In this document: in pieces, positions 1 through 10,132 of the stretch
Layout of the letters: each line of letters opens with the position of its first letter
Numbering within the stretch: the stretch's first letter is position 1
Assembly: GCA_025201345.1 (NCBI GenBank)
Contig: JAIXMG010000014.1
Location: forward strand, 682,001 to 746,000
Length of the DNA stretch: 64,000 nt
Origin: Thamnidium elegans
Lineage: Eukaryota; Mucoromycota; Mucoromycetes; Mucorales; Mucoraceae
Direction of reading: 5' to 3'
Program-made: the position numbers and the translations under genes
The notes under the pieces: generated by a model
What the model saw: only the letters and a program-made list of their open reading frames with translations
What the model was told of the DNA's origin: nothing
Databases searched by the model: none

Positions 1-212
1 TGCCTTGCAACATAAGACTTGGTCTGATAAGTCATTTTGCTTGATCTACTACCCTTGGTCACATGACCAGCACCTAAGTAAAGCTTCCTAAGGCGAGTCA
101 ACGTACTTTTGGAAGTTGCTGGATAAGTTTTCATAGTGCTAGAGTAAGGTACTTTACGGAACAGCAAAGACTTGATCGAATTCTTGAATTCAGAGGATAA
201 ACGGGGAACCAT
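1..212 (-). CDS. Partial hypothetical reading frame cut by the window edge
   Basis: An open frame starts with ATG at 212-210 and stays open for 70 codons to the left edge of the window, so its end is not visible. The product begins MVPRLSSEFKNS and is rich in Ser, Thr, Lys and Arg. I do not recognise a domain. It sits beside degenerate retroelement sequence, so it could be part of a transposon or the first exon of a real gene. The composition (few runs, balanced codons) is slightly more gene-like than the flanking DNA, but the support is only that the frame is open. Confidence 0.3.
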   Translation of the reverse strand, partial: MVPRLSSEFKNSIKSLLFRKVPYSSTMKTYPATSKSTLTRLRKLYLGAGHVTKGSRSSKMTYQTKSYVAR

Positions 213-741
213 AATGTAATATTCAATATAAAAGGTAAATCAAAGTAGAAATGATCGAATATGAACCGTTAAACAGTTCTTAATATACTATTTTAATATT
301 TTTAGCAAGGGCGTATGCACAGCATAACTCAGAGCATTTTTGAAGTTTATTCGACATTTCAATCTAGAGGAATGTTGTCGAATTCTAATGTAATCTATTT
401 AATTTTTTTCATAAATTATTGACAAGGAATATTTGAGACCTGACCATTCAACCTGTGGTAAACTTACAAGCGCATAGGCTACATCATTTATAGCTGAGAC
501 TTTTCTCTTTAAAGTAAAATATTACTTACGCTGATAAAATTCTCAAACAGGCTTGAATTAATGTAAAACCTAATTTTTTCAATCAAACGGTACCAATTTT
601 CCCCTCACAGTATATTAGTGTCTCTTACATCATATTATTTTATGATGTATTTTATATAACGACTTTTACTTTATTGTTTAGTTTGTATATTTTACACTAG
701 CCATTGATAATGATGTAAGCTATGTTTTTACTAATTATGTG
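213..741. other. AT-rich stretch, no gene seen
   Basis: No convincing reading frame, RNA gene or repeat array was recognised here. The sequence is AT-rich spacer between the left-edge frame and the retroelement RNase H remnant. Confidence 0.5.
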
Positions 742-1180
742 CTAGATCACGACAGTTAGATCTAGCAGTTTTTGTGATCTGGTTCCGCCAAAATGGTTTA
801 CGTAAGAGATTACGGTGGAGTTGTCGCAATAAATTCGAATGGAACGGCCGCGATATTTTGAATTGGTGACGATAAAGTATATGACCATAAGTTCGAGATA
901 ATTTATATGCATTAATTTTTCGTTTTGTGACCATAAACCGTTTACAACGTTGGAACCATCGACTATTACCCAACCTGTCATTGATGCATCTGTGCATAAC
1001 TCGTGGTAATGCACTTCCGGGATGAAGGTGTGTCCATTCCATTGAGTTAAATGCTGTATCTACCAAAGAAGATTCTGTCTGGCATCCTCTGTCAACAAAA
1101 CATGTGGCTGATTTGAGTTTCGCAACCGATTTGCTAGTTGTATGAGTTGTCGAGTGTGTAACTTGGCTGGTGAAATATAC
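742..1180 (-). pseudogene. DIRS-like retroelement, RT-connection/RNase H remnant
   Basis: Read on the minus strand from about 1180 down to 742 the frame resembles the end of the reverse transcriptase and the RNase H domain of DIRS/Ngaro-type retroelements. Visible landmarks are a leading LTEDARQNLLW block, then WNGHTF, then TDASMTGW with the first catalytic Asp, a HINYLEL motif with the catalytic Glu, and YCDNSTVISYVN with a further catalytic Asp, followed by GGTRSQ. In the same frame a TAG stop falls directly after LLW, where relatives usually have a second Trp, so the copy is inactive. The bulk of the reverse transcriptase upstream is missing. It probably belongs to the same decayed element as the gag-like pieces at 2935-5222, which lie upstream in the same orientation. 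Confidence 0.65.
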
Positions 1181-1566
1181 AATAGAAAATAAGTCCTTTA
1201 AAGTATTGATAAAAGTCTTAATTGTGATTGTTTTTATTTTAGATGAAAAAGAAGGATGTATTTATACTAAAGGGGTTATACAATTAGCCATTCTAATTGT
1301 AGAGTAAGAAAAGTCAGTTTTAAATATCATAAGGATTATGGTTAATCCTTATTGATAATCCGATTGGTTTAAGCATTTATGCGCATTGTGTTTAATTGGT
1401 AGTTCTTATTATTAAATGGCAGTTGCCCTGTCATTGATAATAATAGTGGATGATTGTTTAGGATAATTCTATATTGTATTATTAATCATCTATGATTAAT
1501 AATGTTTAGTTTTGATGTGCTATATCGTAATAATAACGAAGATGAAGAGGGATATATAGTCTGTAT
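1181..1566. other. AT-rich spacer, no gene seen
   Basis: This stretch separates the retroelement RNase H remnant from the Tc1-like end. I see no open frame or structured repeat that I can name. Confidence 0.4.
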
Positions 1567-1567
1567 A

Positions 1568-2337
1568 CAGTGGGTGGAAAAATGGTCCGGATGTTTTATA
1601 TTTTTTCACCTTCGTACTTGTAACTCTACAACCAAGAATAGGATTAAGTTGAAATAAAATACAACAGAAGAGGGAAACCGTTTACTTTCAAATAGGTAAA
1701 AAGTTGGGATAAAAACATTATATGTGGTTAAAATAATTTTATTTAAAAATGACATATACATCCGGACCATTTTTCAGGGTCAAATTTAAAATATTTAATA
1801 TTTAGTTGGACCTCCTTTAGCCTTAATAACAGCTTCTATTCTTTTAGGCATACTATCTATATATCTTTGACAATCTTCTTTTGTAAACGTTGCCCATTAT
1901 TCTTCAACTCTTTCCCACAATTCATGTACTCCTACTGCCTTTGTTGGGTAAGAGCTTAACTTTAACTTTAAGTGATGCCATATGTGTTCTATAGGATTTA
2001 AATCGGGGCTTTGAGAAGGCCAACTATATGTCCAATCGGTATTAAATTTATTTTTATTTAACCAGGTCTTTGTTGCCTTCGAAGTATGTTTCGGATCCTT
2101 ATCTTGTTGAAAATATATAGCTTTCGGATTGTAACCATACCACTCCATCGTGTCTTTCAAAGTCGTACTTAAAATATGGATATAGTCCTCTTTTTTCATA
2201 CTTCCATCATATATCTGGCACGCATATCCTGGACCGTCATATGTTATACAACCCCACTGTTTAGAACGGGAATGCAAAAGTAATATAGCAAAGATAAAGA
2301 TAAAGATAAAGGTAAAAAAAAGGGAAGACAAATACAA
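1568..2337 (-). mobile_element. Tc1/mariner-type DNA transposon, 5'-truncated copy
   Basis: The left end reads CAGTGGGTGGAAAAATGG from 1568, preceded by TA, as expected for a Tc1-type terminus inserted at a TA dinucleotide. An inverted copy of the subterminal motif (ATGGTCCGGATG near 1583, CATCCGGACCAT near 1759) lies 180 bases further in, so the 3' end of the element is palindromic. The transposase reads on the minus strand toward this end. No matching inverted end was found to the right, and the N-terminal half of the transposase is absent, so the copy is truncated. Confidence 0.7.
1795..2280 (-). pseudogene. Tc1/mariner transposase (DDE_3), C-terminal half with one nonsense codon
   Basis: The minus-strand frame from about 2280 matches the second half of a Tc1-like transposase. 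It has the WGCITYDGPG block, then FQQDKDPKHTSK containing the second catalytic Asp, and SQSPDLNPIEHIW containing the Glu of the DD34E triad. After VEE an in-frame TAA (1897-1899) replaces what is normally a Glu codon. The same frame then continues for about 33 codons (ending KAKGGPTKY) to a TAA at 1795. The first catalytic Asp and the helix-turn-helix DNA-binding region are missing, and the residues upstream of 2280 are low-complexity sequence unrelated to the family. It cannot make active transposase. Confidence 0.8.
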
Positions 2338-2934
2338 GTATTGTGAAAACTTTGTATAGGGTTTTATTTCAAGAAAAAGACAAAGATGATTAACCTAAAG
2401 TTCAACCTATATTTATAGTATTTTGGTATCGATAATTATAACATGGGTATCATTCATCTCATTGACATATCTAGTAAAGACAAGGATATAAATCATAATG
2501 GAAAGTTCCTGATATCAATTACATTATATTATTCGTTACTGAATTATTCTATTGATTTCGATCAAGTTATTCTTTTTTCTAGAAAGATTTCCTGATCATA
2601 TTATTAGATCAGTGTGAGACAGGATAAAGGATTACTCTTGATAGCTGAGATAGATATGTAACCATTGGATTAAGTTTCACTTGATATAGAATTATTATAT
2701 TCATGCAAGGTAAGATATACTCTTGTCATGTTAAACTATTAATAAGATAATAATAAATGATAATGAAAATAAACATATGCTGCTTACAACTGTAATATTA
2801 AATCTTGGTGAAGTAATGTGGGACAATCATGCTAGTCTTATTTACAAGTATTTACATAAAGATATACGTATGTATAAATAAAGTTATATATTCGGTATTA
2901 TATAATGATATAAGTGACTATGGTATAAGCATCC
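2338..2934. other. Spacer between Tc1 remnant and gag-like frame, no gene seen
   Basis: AT-rich sequence with no frame that I can assign. If the retroelement was once complete, part of its reverse transcriptase region should have been here; it is not recognisable. Confidence 0.4.
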
Positions 2935-3677
2935 TCAACAACCCGATCGAAAAAACTCCTGCGGTTGCGTTGTTGAGGGGTGTTGATTGTTGAAAGAGCG
3001 TTTTTTATTGCGAAATCCACTAGCCGTCTTGATAGCTTGAGAAGTGTTAGTTTGTTGTACCAAAGCTGCTTGGAAATCTGCAGTGGACATGGTAAAATTA
3101 TGATTATTAGCAGAGTTAGTAGAAGTAAAACTAGGGTTAATAGCTTGAAAAGCGATGTTATTACGCATGTCATTAATTTGAGCCGATACATTAAGTAATA
3201 AAGTACGGCAATCTTTGAGCATGAGTAGATAGCGTTGCACATTATCATTAGTAGCGTCTTGACTAATTTCCAATCCAAGTACATCTAAAGGACGGAAAAC
3301 ACCTGAAAGCATGTATTGCAGGCGTTTAAGTGACATGCCTTGCTTGGTTTGGTACTTGTTCATCTTGCGAGATGCCATCGGAATCGTATCGGGAGGCTGA
3401 TAATTCAAGTTGTCGATACTAGGATATGTGTCAATCGTCATTGTGGCCAGATAAAGTTGTTTTTTATACTAATAACAGTAGAAGTGTTTCTAAATATGCA
3501 CACTGTAAATTCGGAAACTATGAGATAGTATGGTTACTGAATTTAGTATCCATGTATACTGGATTTATTATGCAGTATATTTTCCACTGAACGCAGTAAG
3601 TTGGATACTGAAATTGAAATGGTATCTTATATACCCTATTTAGTAGAAATTCCACTAAAAAATACGTCATGAGTCTG

Positions 3678-3883
3678 TTTATTCAGTAACCATTGCTCTT
3701 TATTCAGTAACCATTGCTCTTTATTTAGTAGCCATTATTTTTTATTCAGTAACCATTATTTTTTATTTAGTAAATTCTCTGTTTATTCAGTAACCATTGC
3801 TCTTTATTCAGTAGCCATTGCTCTTTATTTAGTAGCCATTATTTTTTATTTAGTAGCCGTTGTTCTTTATTCAGTAGCCATTT
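3678..3883. repeat. 21-bp subterminal repeat array, about ten copies
   Basis: Ten head-to-tail units of about 21 bp follow the pattern TTTATTYAGTARCCATT plus four variable bases (GCTC, ATTT or similar). The fifth unit is degenerate and one base short. The array lies about 240 bp inside the left end of the CACTA-like element. Arrays of short repeats near the ends are known transposase-binding regions in plant CACTA elements; that role here is inferred. Confidence 0.8.
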
Positions 3884-4511
3884 ATAACAACTTACTTCTA
3901 CATAATATATATGGTTAAAATCTGTTTTACATAAATAGTGTTATTATCAAACTTACAAGTAAATAAAAAGCCAAGACATATGGTTAAACGGTTTCTTCTC
4001 TGTAAATATATAAACGTTTGTAGATATTAATAGGTGGTAAATAAAAATAACTAAAGGATGTGTACCTTAAGGTGAACCATAATAGTATTCAATGGTTAAA
4101 TATCTAAAAACAAACGAACAAAAAAAAAATTGTTTTAGCAGTGGAACAAAATAAAAAAAAATACTTTACTTAGCGTTTAGGGATACAATAGAGGCGAATG
4201 AACTAGAGAAGAAGAAAAACAGTTATGTTCCATTTCAAGAGATTCAGTTTATTGTTACCATTGAGATTAGTCTTTTGTGTATAAAGTGAAGTAAAAGTAT
4301 ATATAAAAAAGGAAAAGAAAAAAAGGGGGGGGGGAAAGGCAAGGTCGCTTATGTCTGCGGTTGAAAAAAAAAGTCACCTTCTGCTTGGCTAAACGACCTC
4401 TTTTTTTATACGTGATTCTGAAATTTATATGGTAAGTCTTACGTATACTGAAAAAAAGAAAGCACGAATATATGTAGTAAATCAATTTTTTTTATTATCG
4501 TAGCGTCTCTA

Positions 4512-4537
4512 TTTTTTTTTTTTTTTTTTTTTTTTTT
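4512..4537. repeat. Poly-T tract
   Basis: A run of about 26 T residues inside the CACTA-like element, followed after a short gap by further T-rich sequence. It is one of many long A/T runs in the window. Confidence 0.8.
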
Positions 4538-5222
4538 GGATAACGTGGCAGTGTCTTTTTTTCTTTTTTTTTTCTTTAAATAAATTTATATATTTGTCTA
4601 TATTATTTGTACTTTGATAATTAACTTATTCCTCTATACATGTAAGTGCTAAGATCTAAACGACTATGACGCTGTAATATACCTATATGTTATAGAACAT
4701 TGATATGCACCTTTTTAATATTTTAATTCCCGGGTAAAGAAAAAATCTAAATTTAGAATAAAAAAAAAGGGGAAGAGTATTTTCTACTGAAAATAGCGGA
4801 ATATATTCCGTATTTAGTAACTATGTCCACTAATAACAGTATCATTTACTAAATATCTGGCCATAGTGCGTCTTGCGACGTTCATCATCAGTAAGCATTG
4901 TAGTAGGGAACAATGGTGAATCCAAGGAAAGAACTTCCGAGAGAAATTCGGAAGGGGACCATGTATAAGAAGGTCTGATTGATAAGGAGTGGAGAGCCGA
5001 AAGGGTTTCTCCTTCGTCCATCAGTTCGATGGGTGTACCGGATTCTGGCTCTGGGGGAAGTTGAGCGCTTGCTTGAGATAATACTATCTGTTCAAGGTCG
5101 AGTATTCTTTGTTGCATAGCAAATAATTGCTCATTTTGATCGGGTTGATTGTTTTGGTTGGCTTGGTTGGCTTGAGTGGAGTCCATATTTTGCGGTGCTG
5201 ACCGAGCGAAAAAGAAGATCAA

Positions 5223-6190
5223 TTATATATACTTGTATTTAAATTTTTTTTTATAACTTTTTTCGCTGACTTTAAATAAAAAAGAAGATAAAGCAATCAT
5301 ATTTCATACTTTTTATTTGAGTGTCTCAACCAATTCTGTTAGAATTTATTTCGACACTTGAATCGCTGTTTTTTAGCGATGCCGATTAGCGGTAGCGATA
5401 AACGAAGCGATTGTTGTACTTACGTAGTATATTCAATGATACAAATTTATACATAACTTATACAAGTATATGTTCTCACATATTGCTTACATAAATTATA
5501 CACAAATGTTGTATATTACATATATCTACTCAGACACCTTCTATTGTTCTCTTTTATCGATTATATAAGCATTAGACTGTTTTAATTCTTATCAAGGACA
5601 GATAACTGGTTCATAAATAATGCCCCAATTATTTTGAATGAACAAGCCTCTATCCTGGATCTTTTATTTAGAAAAGCCAATTAGAAAGATAATAAGCATT
5701 GCCGCTGTTACAATTGACCTTCTAAAGAAACTATTTATATTTCCAAATTGCTCATCCACTATTAGATGGTTAACATTGTCCATGTTTCATATAAGTGGAT
5801 AAGCGCTTATTTAACTTATTTTGTATATAAGGCACACATTATTTCATTAATAAAAACAGCAATCTCTTTTTAAAGTCTGATAAATTCTACGTTTATTTTC
5901 TTTATTTTTCTTTTTTTGATATTTACTCTTATTAGCATAATCGTCAATATCACAATTAGCATAATCGTCAATATCACAGCGATGTGATCGCTGGGGCTCG
6001 CCTTAGTGATTATTAGTAGCTTATTTGAAAGATATAAGGAAGAAAGGGAGTTTAATTAGTTTAGTATTATTTATAAAAATAAAGCGTGGCTCTGAGAGCA
6101 TTTACCATTTTCAGCCTTCGCTTCGGCAACATCTTGATCATCGTGATATTTATATTACAATTTCCTTTCTCACGATATTAAAAAAAAAAA
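5223..6190. other. Retroelement upstream region and spacer
   Basis: This is the sequence upstream of the gag-like frame. It may include the left part of the retroelement, but I could not define a terminal repeat. A 24-bp unit (TTAGCATAATCGTCAATATC core) occurs twice in tandem at about 5933-5980, followed by a small palindrome AGCGATGTGATCGCT. No gene is supported; a 60-codon frame at 6025 has no recognisable content. Confidence 0.45.
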
Positions 6191-6219
6191 GTCACTTTTA
6201 CATGTAAAGTACCTGTTAA

Positions 6220-6360
6220 TGTAAATGGTGGCGCACCAAAAAAATTAATCATAAATTGACACTGGTGGTGTACCAAAAAAAAACTTGTTTTTTACCTGTC
6301 ATTTGTTGGAGGTGTACCAAAAATTACGTCATAAATTGGCGCTGGTGGTATAAAAAGTTG
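6220..6360. repeat. Short degenerate direct repeats (GGTGGTGTACCAAAAA type)
   Basis: Four diverged copies of a motif like GGTGGTGTACCAAAAA occur at about 6226, 6263, 6309 and 6344, partly preceded by ATAAATTGRCRCT. Their place beside the CACTA transposase region suggests subterminal repeats of that element, but no matching end was found on the other side. Confidence 0.5.
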
Positions 6361-6717
6361 CCTTTTTGGGATGCAATAAAATTTCCATGCATTCGAAGAC
6401 AACCTTTGATACCATTAATTTACATGATTCAAATATTAACATCAATATAGAGAGATTTTAAGTAAATTTAATACGGATGTCATTTTTATAAATTTTATTG
6501 AAAATAGTCTTTTAAAAATTGTTTGTAGCAAAGGGTTGTTGCTCCAATTTTAGCAAGTCTATAATAAAATGATTAATATAACGCGAAATGTCAATTAAAA
6601 AATAATAGGAATATCTTGTATTACGGCTATACTTTGACCTACTACTCCACAATGTACTCGCAAGCCCATGATCTTGTACATCTAGATAATAAATGAAGTC
6701 TTGGTTATCTTACCTTT

Positions 6718-7177
6718 GCCTCATCTAAGGTAACTTTCAAAAGAGAAAGTCTATCTTCCCCCGATAAGTTCTTCCAAGGAAGATTACCTTTCTCTTGATC
6801 CTGACCAAAAGACTGACATGCCGATTTTGCAGCCCTTTGTAAAACACCTAGCATTGATTTCCTTCTTCTTATGTAGATTCAATGAACTCTTCCTTAAACA
6901 TATCCATGATTTGTACCTCTTTACTTCTTCCATCTGATTCCAGTATAGGTATAATGTTTGCCTCATCAATAATCACTGAATTATGATTCATTAAATTGAA
7001 GTTATCAATTTTTTCTGATAATTCGCTTATATTTCTATCTATATCGTCTAATCTTGTAAGTATAGGAACTATCTCTGTACTAATAGAGTCTTTAATTGCA
7101 TCCTCTATAGTAGTTTTGATAGCATCCATAACATCTTCTAATTTACCTCCTTCCATCTGTTTTCTTTTTGGTGGCAT
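6718..7177 (-). pseudogene. Small coiled-coil protein divergent from the CACTA transposase
   Basis: The first part (7177 to 6869) encodes 102 residues starting MPPKRKQMEGGKLEDV, with a basic start followed by a long heptad-rich helix (IVPILTRLDDIDRNISELSEKI). In another frame just downstream (about 6860 to 6718) the sequence reads like a continuing protein (LQRAAKSACQSFGQDQEKGN, then WKNLSGEDRLSLLKV) and runs to a GTAAG that could be a splice donor. A frame shift of one base, or an unrecognised intron, separates the two parts. It starts 110 bp from the transposase start in a head-to-head arrangement, which suggests a second gene of the same transposon. I do not know its function. Confidence 0.4.
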
Positions 7178-7286
7178 AGCTGTAAAAAAGTGATTAGAAA
7201 AGTAAAAATAAAAAAAAAAATACTGAAACCGCCAATAAATAAGTAAATAAACACAAACGTCACAACCTCTTCCTCATTTATCACAA

Positions 7287-8994
7287 ATGGTAAACTTTTG
7301 CGAATACAGTGGATGTAACGTAAAGATTACCAAAAAGAACAGAGAAAAACATTTAAGAACTCATAAGTTCGAAAGACTAAATATAAGCAGAGTGAAATTT
7401 AATCTAATGGTAATATCGCTGATATTGGAGACGAAGTCTTGGACTATGGCGAAATGATGGAGGTGGATGTTGATTAATTTGAAGTATTAGACGATGACAA
7501 AGTAGCAGATTTAATGGACGGCACTTATGAAGATGTCACGCCAGTAGAATGTACTGATGTTACGTCATTAGATTACATGGATGTTGTCTTTGTTGACGAT
7601 GAAACAGCAACTGTTGCCTCTAAAAAAGAAAAAAACGAAGAAAATTGAAAAAAATTTAAGAAATCACGATTCAAGTAAAAATTAATATGGAGACTTTGGA
7701 TACAGTTGAAAAGACCAGCATTGAATTAAAAACACAATCGAAAGAAAGAAACGTATCTAAGCATACTACGGAATTTATTTATTCATTTTTTAACGAATAT
7801 CTTTCTAATACAAACAATGGTAAGTTAAAGTATCAATTTAAATAAGTAATATAGTACTTTGTTTAATTTGTTAGTAGATCAATTACGGCCAATTAGTCCT
7901 TATAGATGCGAAAAGTTGATGGAGATTAATGTGAGTATATTGGAGCCACTGAGTTATGACATATGTAAAAATGGATGTTATATGTATGATCTTGAAGAGA
8001 CTGATACAATATGTCCATCGGAAAGATGTAAGGAACGAAGATACATGCAATCAAACATAAACGAAGCAAGTTCTTCAACGGAAACATTATCATTAACTAT
8101 ACACACGCAACTACCATTATCGAAACAGCTTGCTTATTTTCTTGTTTCAGGAAATAATTTGGATAAAATTCGGTACAGCCAAGGTCGAAAGTCATTGTAT
8201 AATATTGATGATAACGGTAATTATTTTGGAGAGCGAGCTAGTAATCATCTTTATCAGGACTTTTTTGATGGAAATATGTATAGAAAGATGACAGAAGATT
8301 TAGATACTCCCCAAGAAACAATCAATTTATATTTGGCGCTTCACATTGACGGGTTTACTCCGTTTAAGTATAATAGTAGATCAATGAGAATTATCATGTT
8401 AACCATTATGAATTTACCACGAAAAGAAAGGTTCGTATAAAGATATATTTCAGTGTATCGTACTTATATCATTATTAATTGCATTGTTTACAGATTTAAA
8501 GAGGAAAATATTATTATAGTTGATATAACACCAGGGCCATATAAGCCGGCGTATATATTTAGTTTTTTAAATCCTATATTAGAAGATCTATTAGTCCTCA
8601 AAACAAAAGGGATTATGATTAAAAATCCGGCTAAAGAAAAAATATACCATGTCAAAGTTTTGTTGTGCCTCACAATTGGTGATATTCCCGGTGTAGTTGA
8701 ATTGGGTTTGCATAAAGGCCATCAATCATATTATGGATGCAGAATATGTCCTATAAAAGGTACTGACAAGAAGTTTGGAGGAGGAATATATTTCCCTCTA
8801 TCACTCCCTTTTACAATTTCTGAGCAGCTGCCCGTCAGATCTTCTGATGGTTTCTCCTTTGCTGATGGGGTAAATAATTGTACTAATAGTTAAATATTGT
8901 ATTTGATCTATCAAGTTATTGACTTTGTAATTTCAGAAAACATGTATTAATAATCCAAGCTCTTTTATCATTCTGGATAGCTTTCACGGTGCCG

Positions 8995-9051
<57 letters not shown>

Positions 9052-9840
9052 GAATATTATAGCTGACGATAACCAAACTTATGGAAAAGATAACCCCCCT
9101 TTTTTTTTTGAGAAAAAACTATAGAAAAGATCTAAGCGACCAATTAAAAAAAATCATCATATGTCAAAGCTTTGTCGATGGGGAATTTATAGGTACATAT
9201 TTTTTACTTTCATTTCGAAAATTGACCATTGATTAAACTATATTATAAAAATAAGATTTATCTCAGAAAATCTGGAAGAGCTGTAGACTATATAGATTCT
9301 ATGGTGTACATTGTACCTAGTCTTTATATAGAATCTCTTACAAAGCAAGCAAGCGATTACAAATCTAAAATTGAAAGAAGGAAACGTAAAGGCAAGGGTA
9401 ATTATTTAGAAGATAATACCGAAACAAAACAAATATTGCAATTGACTTGGCTGAAGATGCATGTATTGGGGCGGCATGTCTATCACGAACTTGTCGAATT
9501 TGCCAAAAATTCAAGATATCGGAAGATGACCTTATTGAACTAGAAAGTTTATTATAATTAGTTTTTAAATTCCACATAACTAAGTTGATACCTTATCGAT
9601 ATCTGGTATAGTTTTTTATTTCATAATTTTGGTAAAAAAAAGTTTTTTACGAGTAATCGGCATTATTTACAGCAAATACCATATGTCATTCATCAAATTG
9701 GACCGTTACGTCTTATTAGTTCTCGAACTATGGAAAGAATGATCAAACATGTAAAACAGAAAATAAGATCAACTCCCCATCCAGCTCAAAATGCGGCCAC
9801 TGTCTTAAAAGATCGTTTTGCTAAATCATTTCGTATATGA
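7287..9840 (+). pseudogene. CACTA/EnSpm (tnp2-type) transposase, decayed
   Basis: The frame starts at ATG 7287 with a C2H2 zinc finger (C-x4-C ... H-x3-H, CEYSGCNVKITKKNREKHLR then TH). It passes into an acidic stretch with a frame shift and a stop, then an exon ending before GTAAGTTAAAG at about 7820. The core follows from about 7873: YDICKNGC, SLTIHTQLPLSKQLAYFLVS, LALHIDGFTPF with the first acidic residue, and NLPRKERF up to 8434. A second block (8494-8869) has ITPGPYKPAYIFSFLNPILE, LTIGDIPG and a YGCRIC pair. A 55-nt T tract then interrupts it after FHGAAFF. The remainder includes NIIADDNQTYGKDNP, AVDYIDSMVYIVPSLYIES and GPLRLISSRTMERMIK, ending at a TGA at 9838. The order matches the tnp2 family. 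Stops and shifts make it inactive. Confidence 0.7.
8996..9050. repeat. 55-nt poly-T tract inside the transposase pseudogene
   Basis: An uninterrupted run of about 55 T residues lies exactly between two conserved transposase blocks. It may be an expanded homopolymer or the A-tail of an insertion on the minus strand. The exact length may be an assembly estimate. Confidence 0.85.
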
Positions 9841-10132
9841 AACGATAATGATAGTAAATGTTAAAAAATGACAATTAGTAGTTAACATAATAATACTTTG
9901 TACATTTAACGATTACATCTTTTTTCTATATTTTTACATTTTTTATATTCATGTAAATTTATGTTAAACCATTTACCGTCTGCTTGAATCTATAGTTGTA
10001 GTTCCATGAATTCGTGGAAAAGCTAAAATTTACACCGTTTTTACGTAGATTTCAATATTTTTATATCTGCTGATAATTTTTGACAAGGTAATCGTTTTAT
10101 TTCTTTTAAAAAAAACATATTATAAAATCGAT
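9841..10132. other. Spacer downstream of the transposase pseudogene
   Basis: AT-rich sequence between the transposase stop and the convergent end of the eL24 gene. It should contain the right end of the CACTA element, but no clear terminal inverted repeat was seen. Confidence 0.4.

Larger units (their letters stand above)
3439..4868. mobile_element. Non-autonomous CACTA-like element (1430 bp) with TIRs and 3-bp target duplication
   Basis: The plus strand starts CATTGTGGCCAGATA (3439-3453) and ends TATCTGGCCATAGTG (4854-4868). These ends are imperfect inverted repeats with 13 of 15 positions matching, and on the minus strand the element starts with CACTA. Both sides are flanked by CGT (3436-3438 and 4869-4871), a 3-bp target-site duplication as is usual for CACTA/EnSpm elements. 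Inside are a ten-copy 21-bp repeat array near one end, TTTAGTA motifs near both ends, and poly-A/T tracts. No transposase frame is present, so it must have been moved in trans. A decayed CACTA transposase lies nearby at 7287-9840, but I could not match its ends to this element. Confidence 0.75.
2935..5222 (-). pseudogene. DIRS-like retroelement gag-like ORF1, split by a DNA transposon
   Basis: Two minus-strand frames form one gene. The 5' part (5222 to 4869, start probably the ATG of MDST inside the frame) has a Gln/Asn-rich start, a coiled-coil-like stretch and a block ending DERRKT. The 3' part (3438 to 2935) begins IDTYPSIDNLNYQPP and continues with LQYMLSGVFRPLDVLGLEIS, ending FRSGC. The two parts are separated by a 1430-bp insertion (3439-4868) flanked by a 3-bp duplication. 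Leaving out the insertion and one duplicate puts the two parts in the same frame without a stop. I recognise this protein as the ORF1 type found in mucoralean DIRS-like elements, by recall rather than search. The frame itself looks otherwise intact, which suggests the insertion is young relative to the retroelement copy. Confidence 0.65.

Noticed and set aside
3678..3883. Possible CRISPR-like array of regular repeats
   Set aside because: Units are tandem with no unique spacers, and they lie inside a eukaryotic transposon.
5355..6010. Possible second CACTA-like element ending CTTAGTG near 6009
   Set aside because: The supposed left end does not match beyond four bases and there is no 3-bp target duplication.
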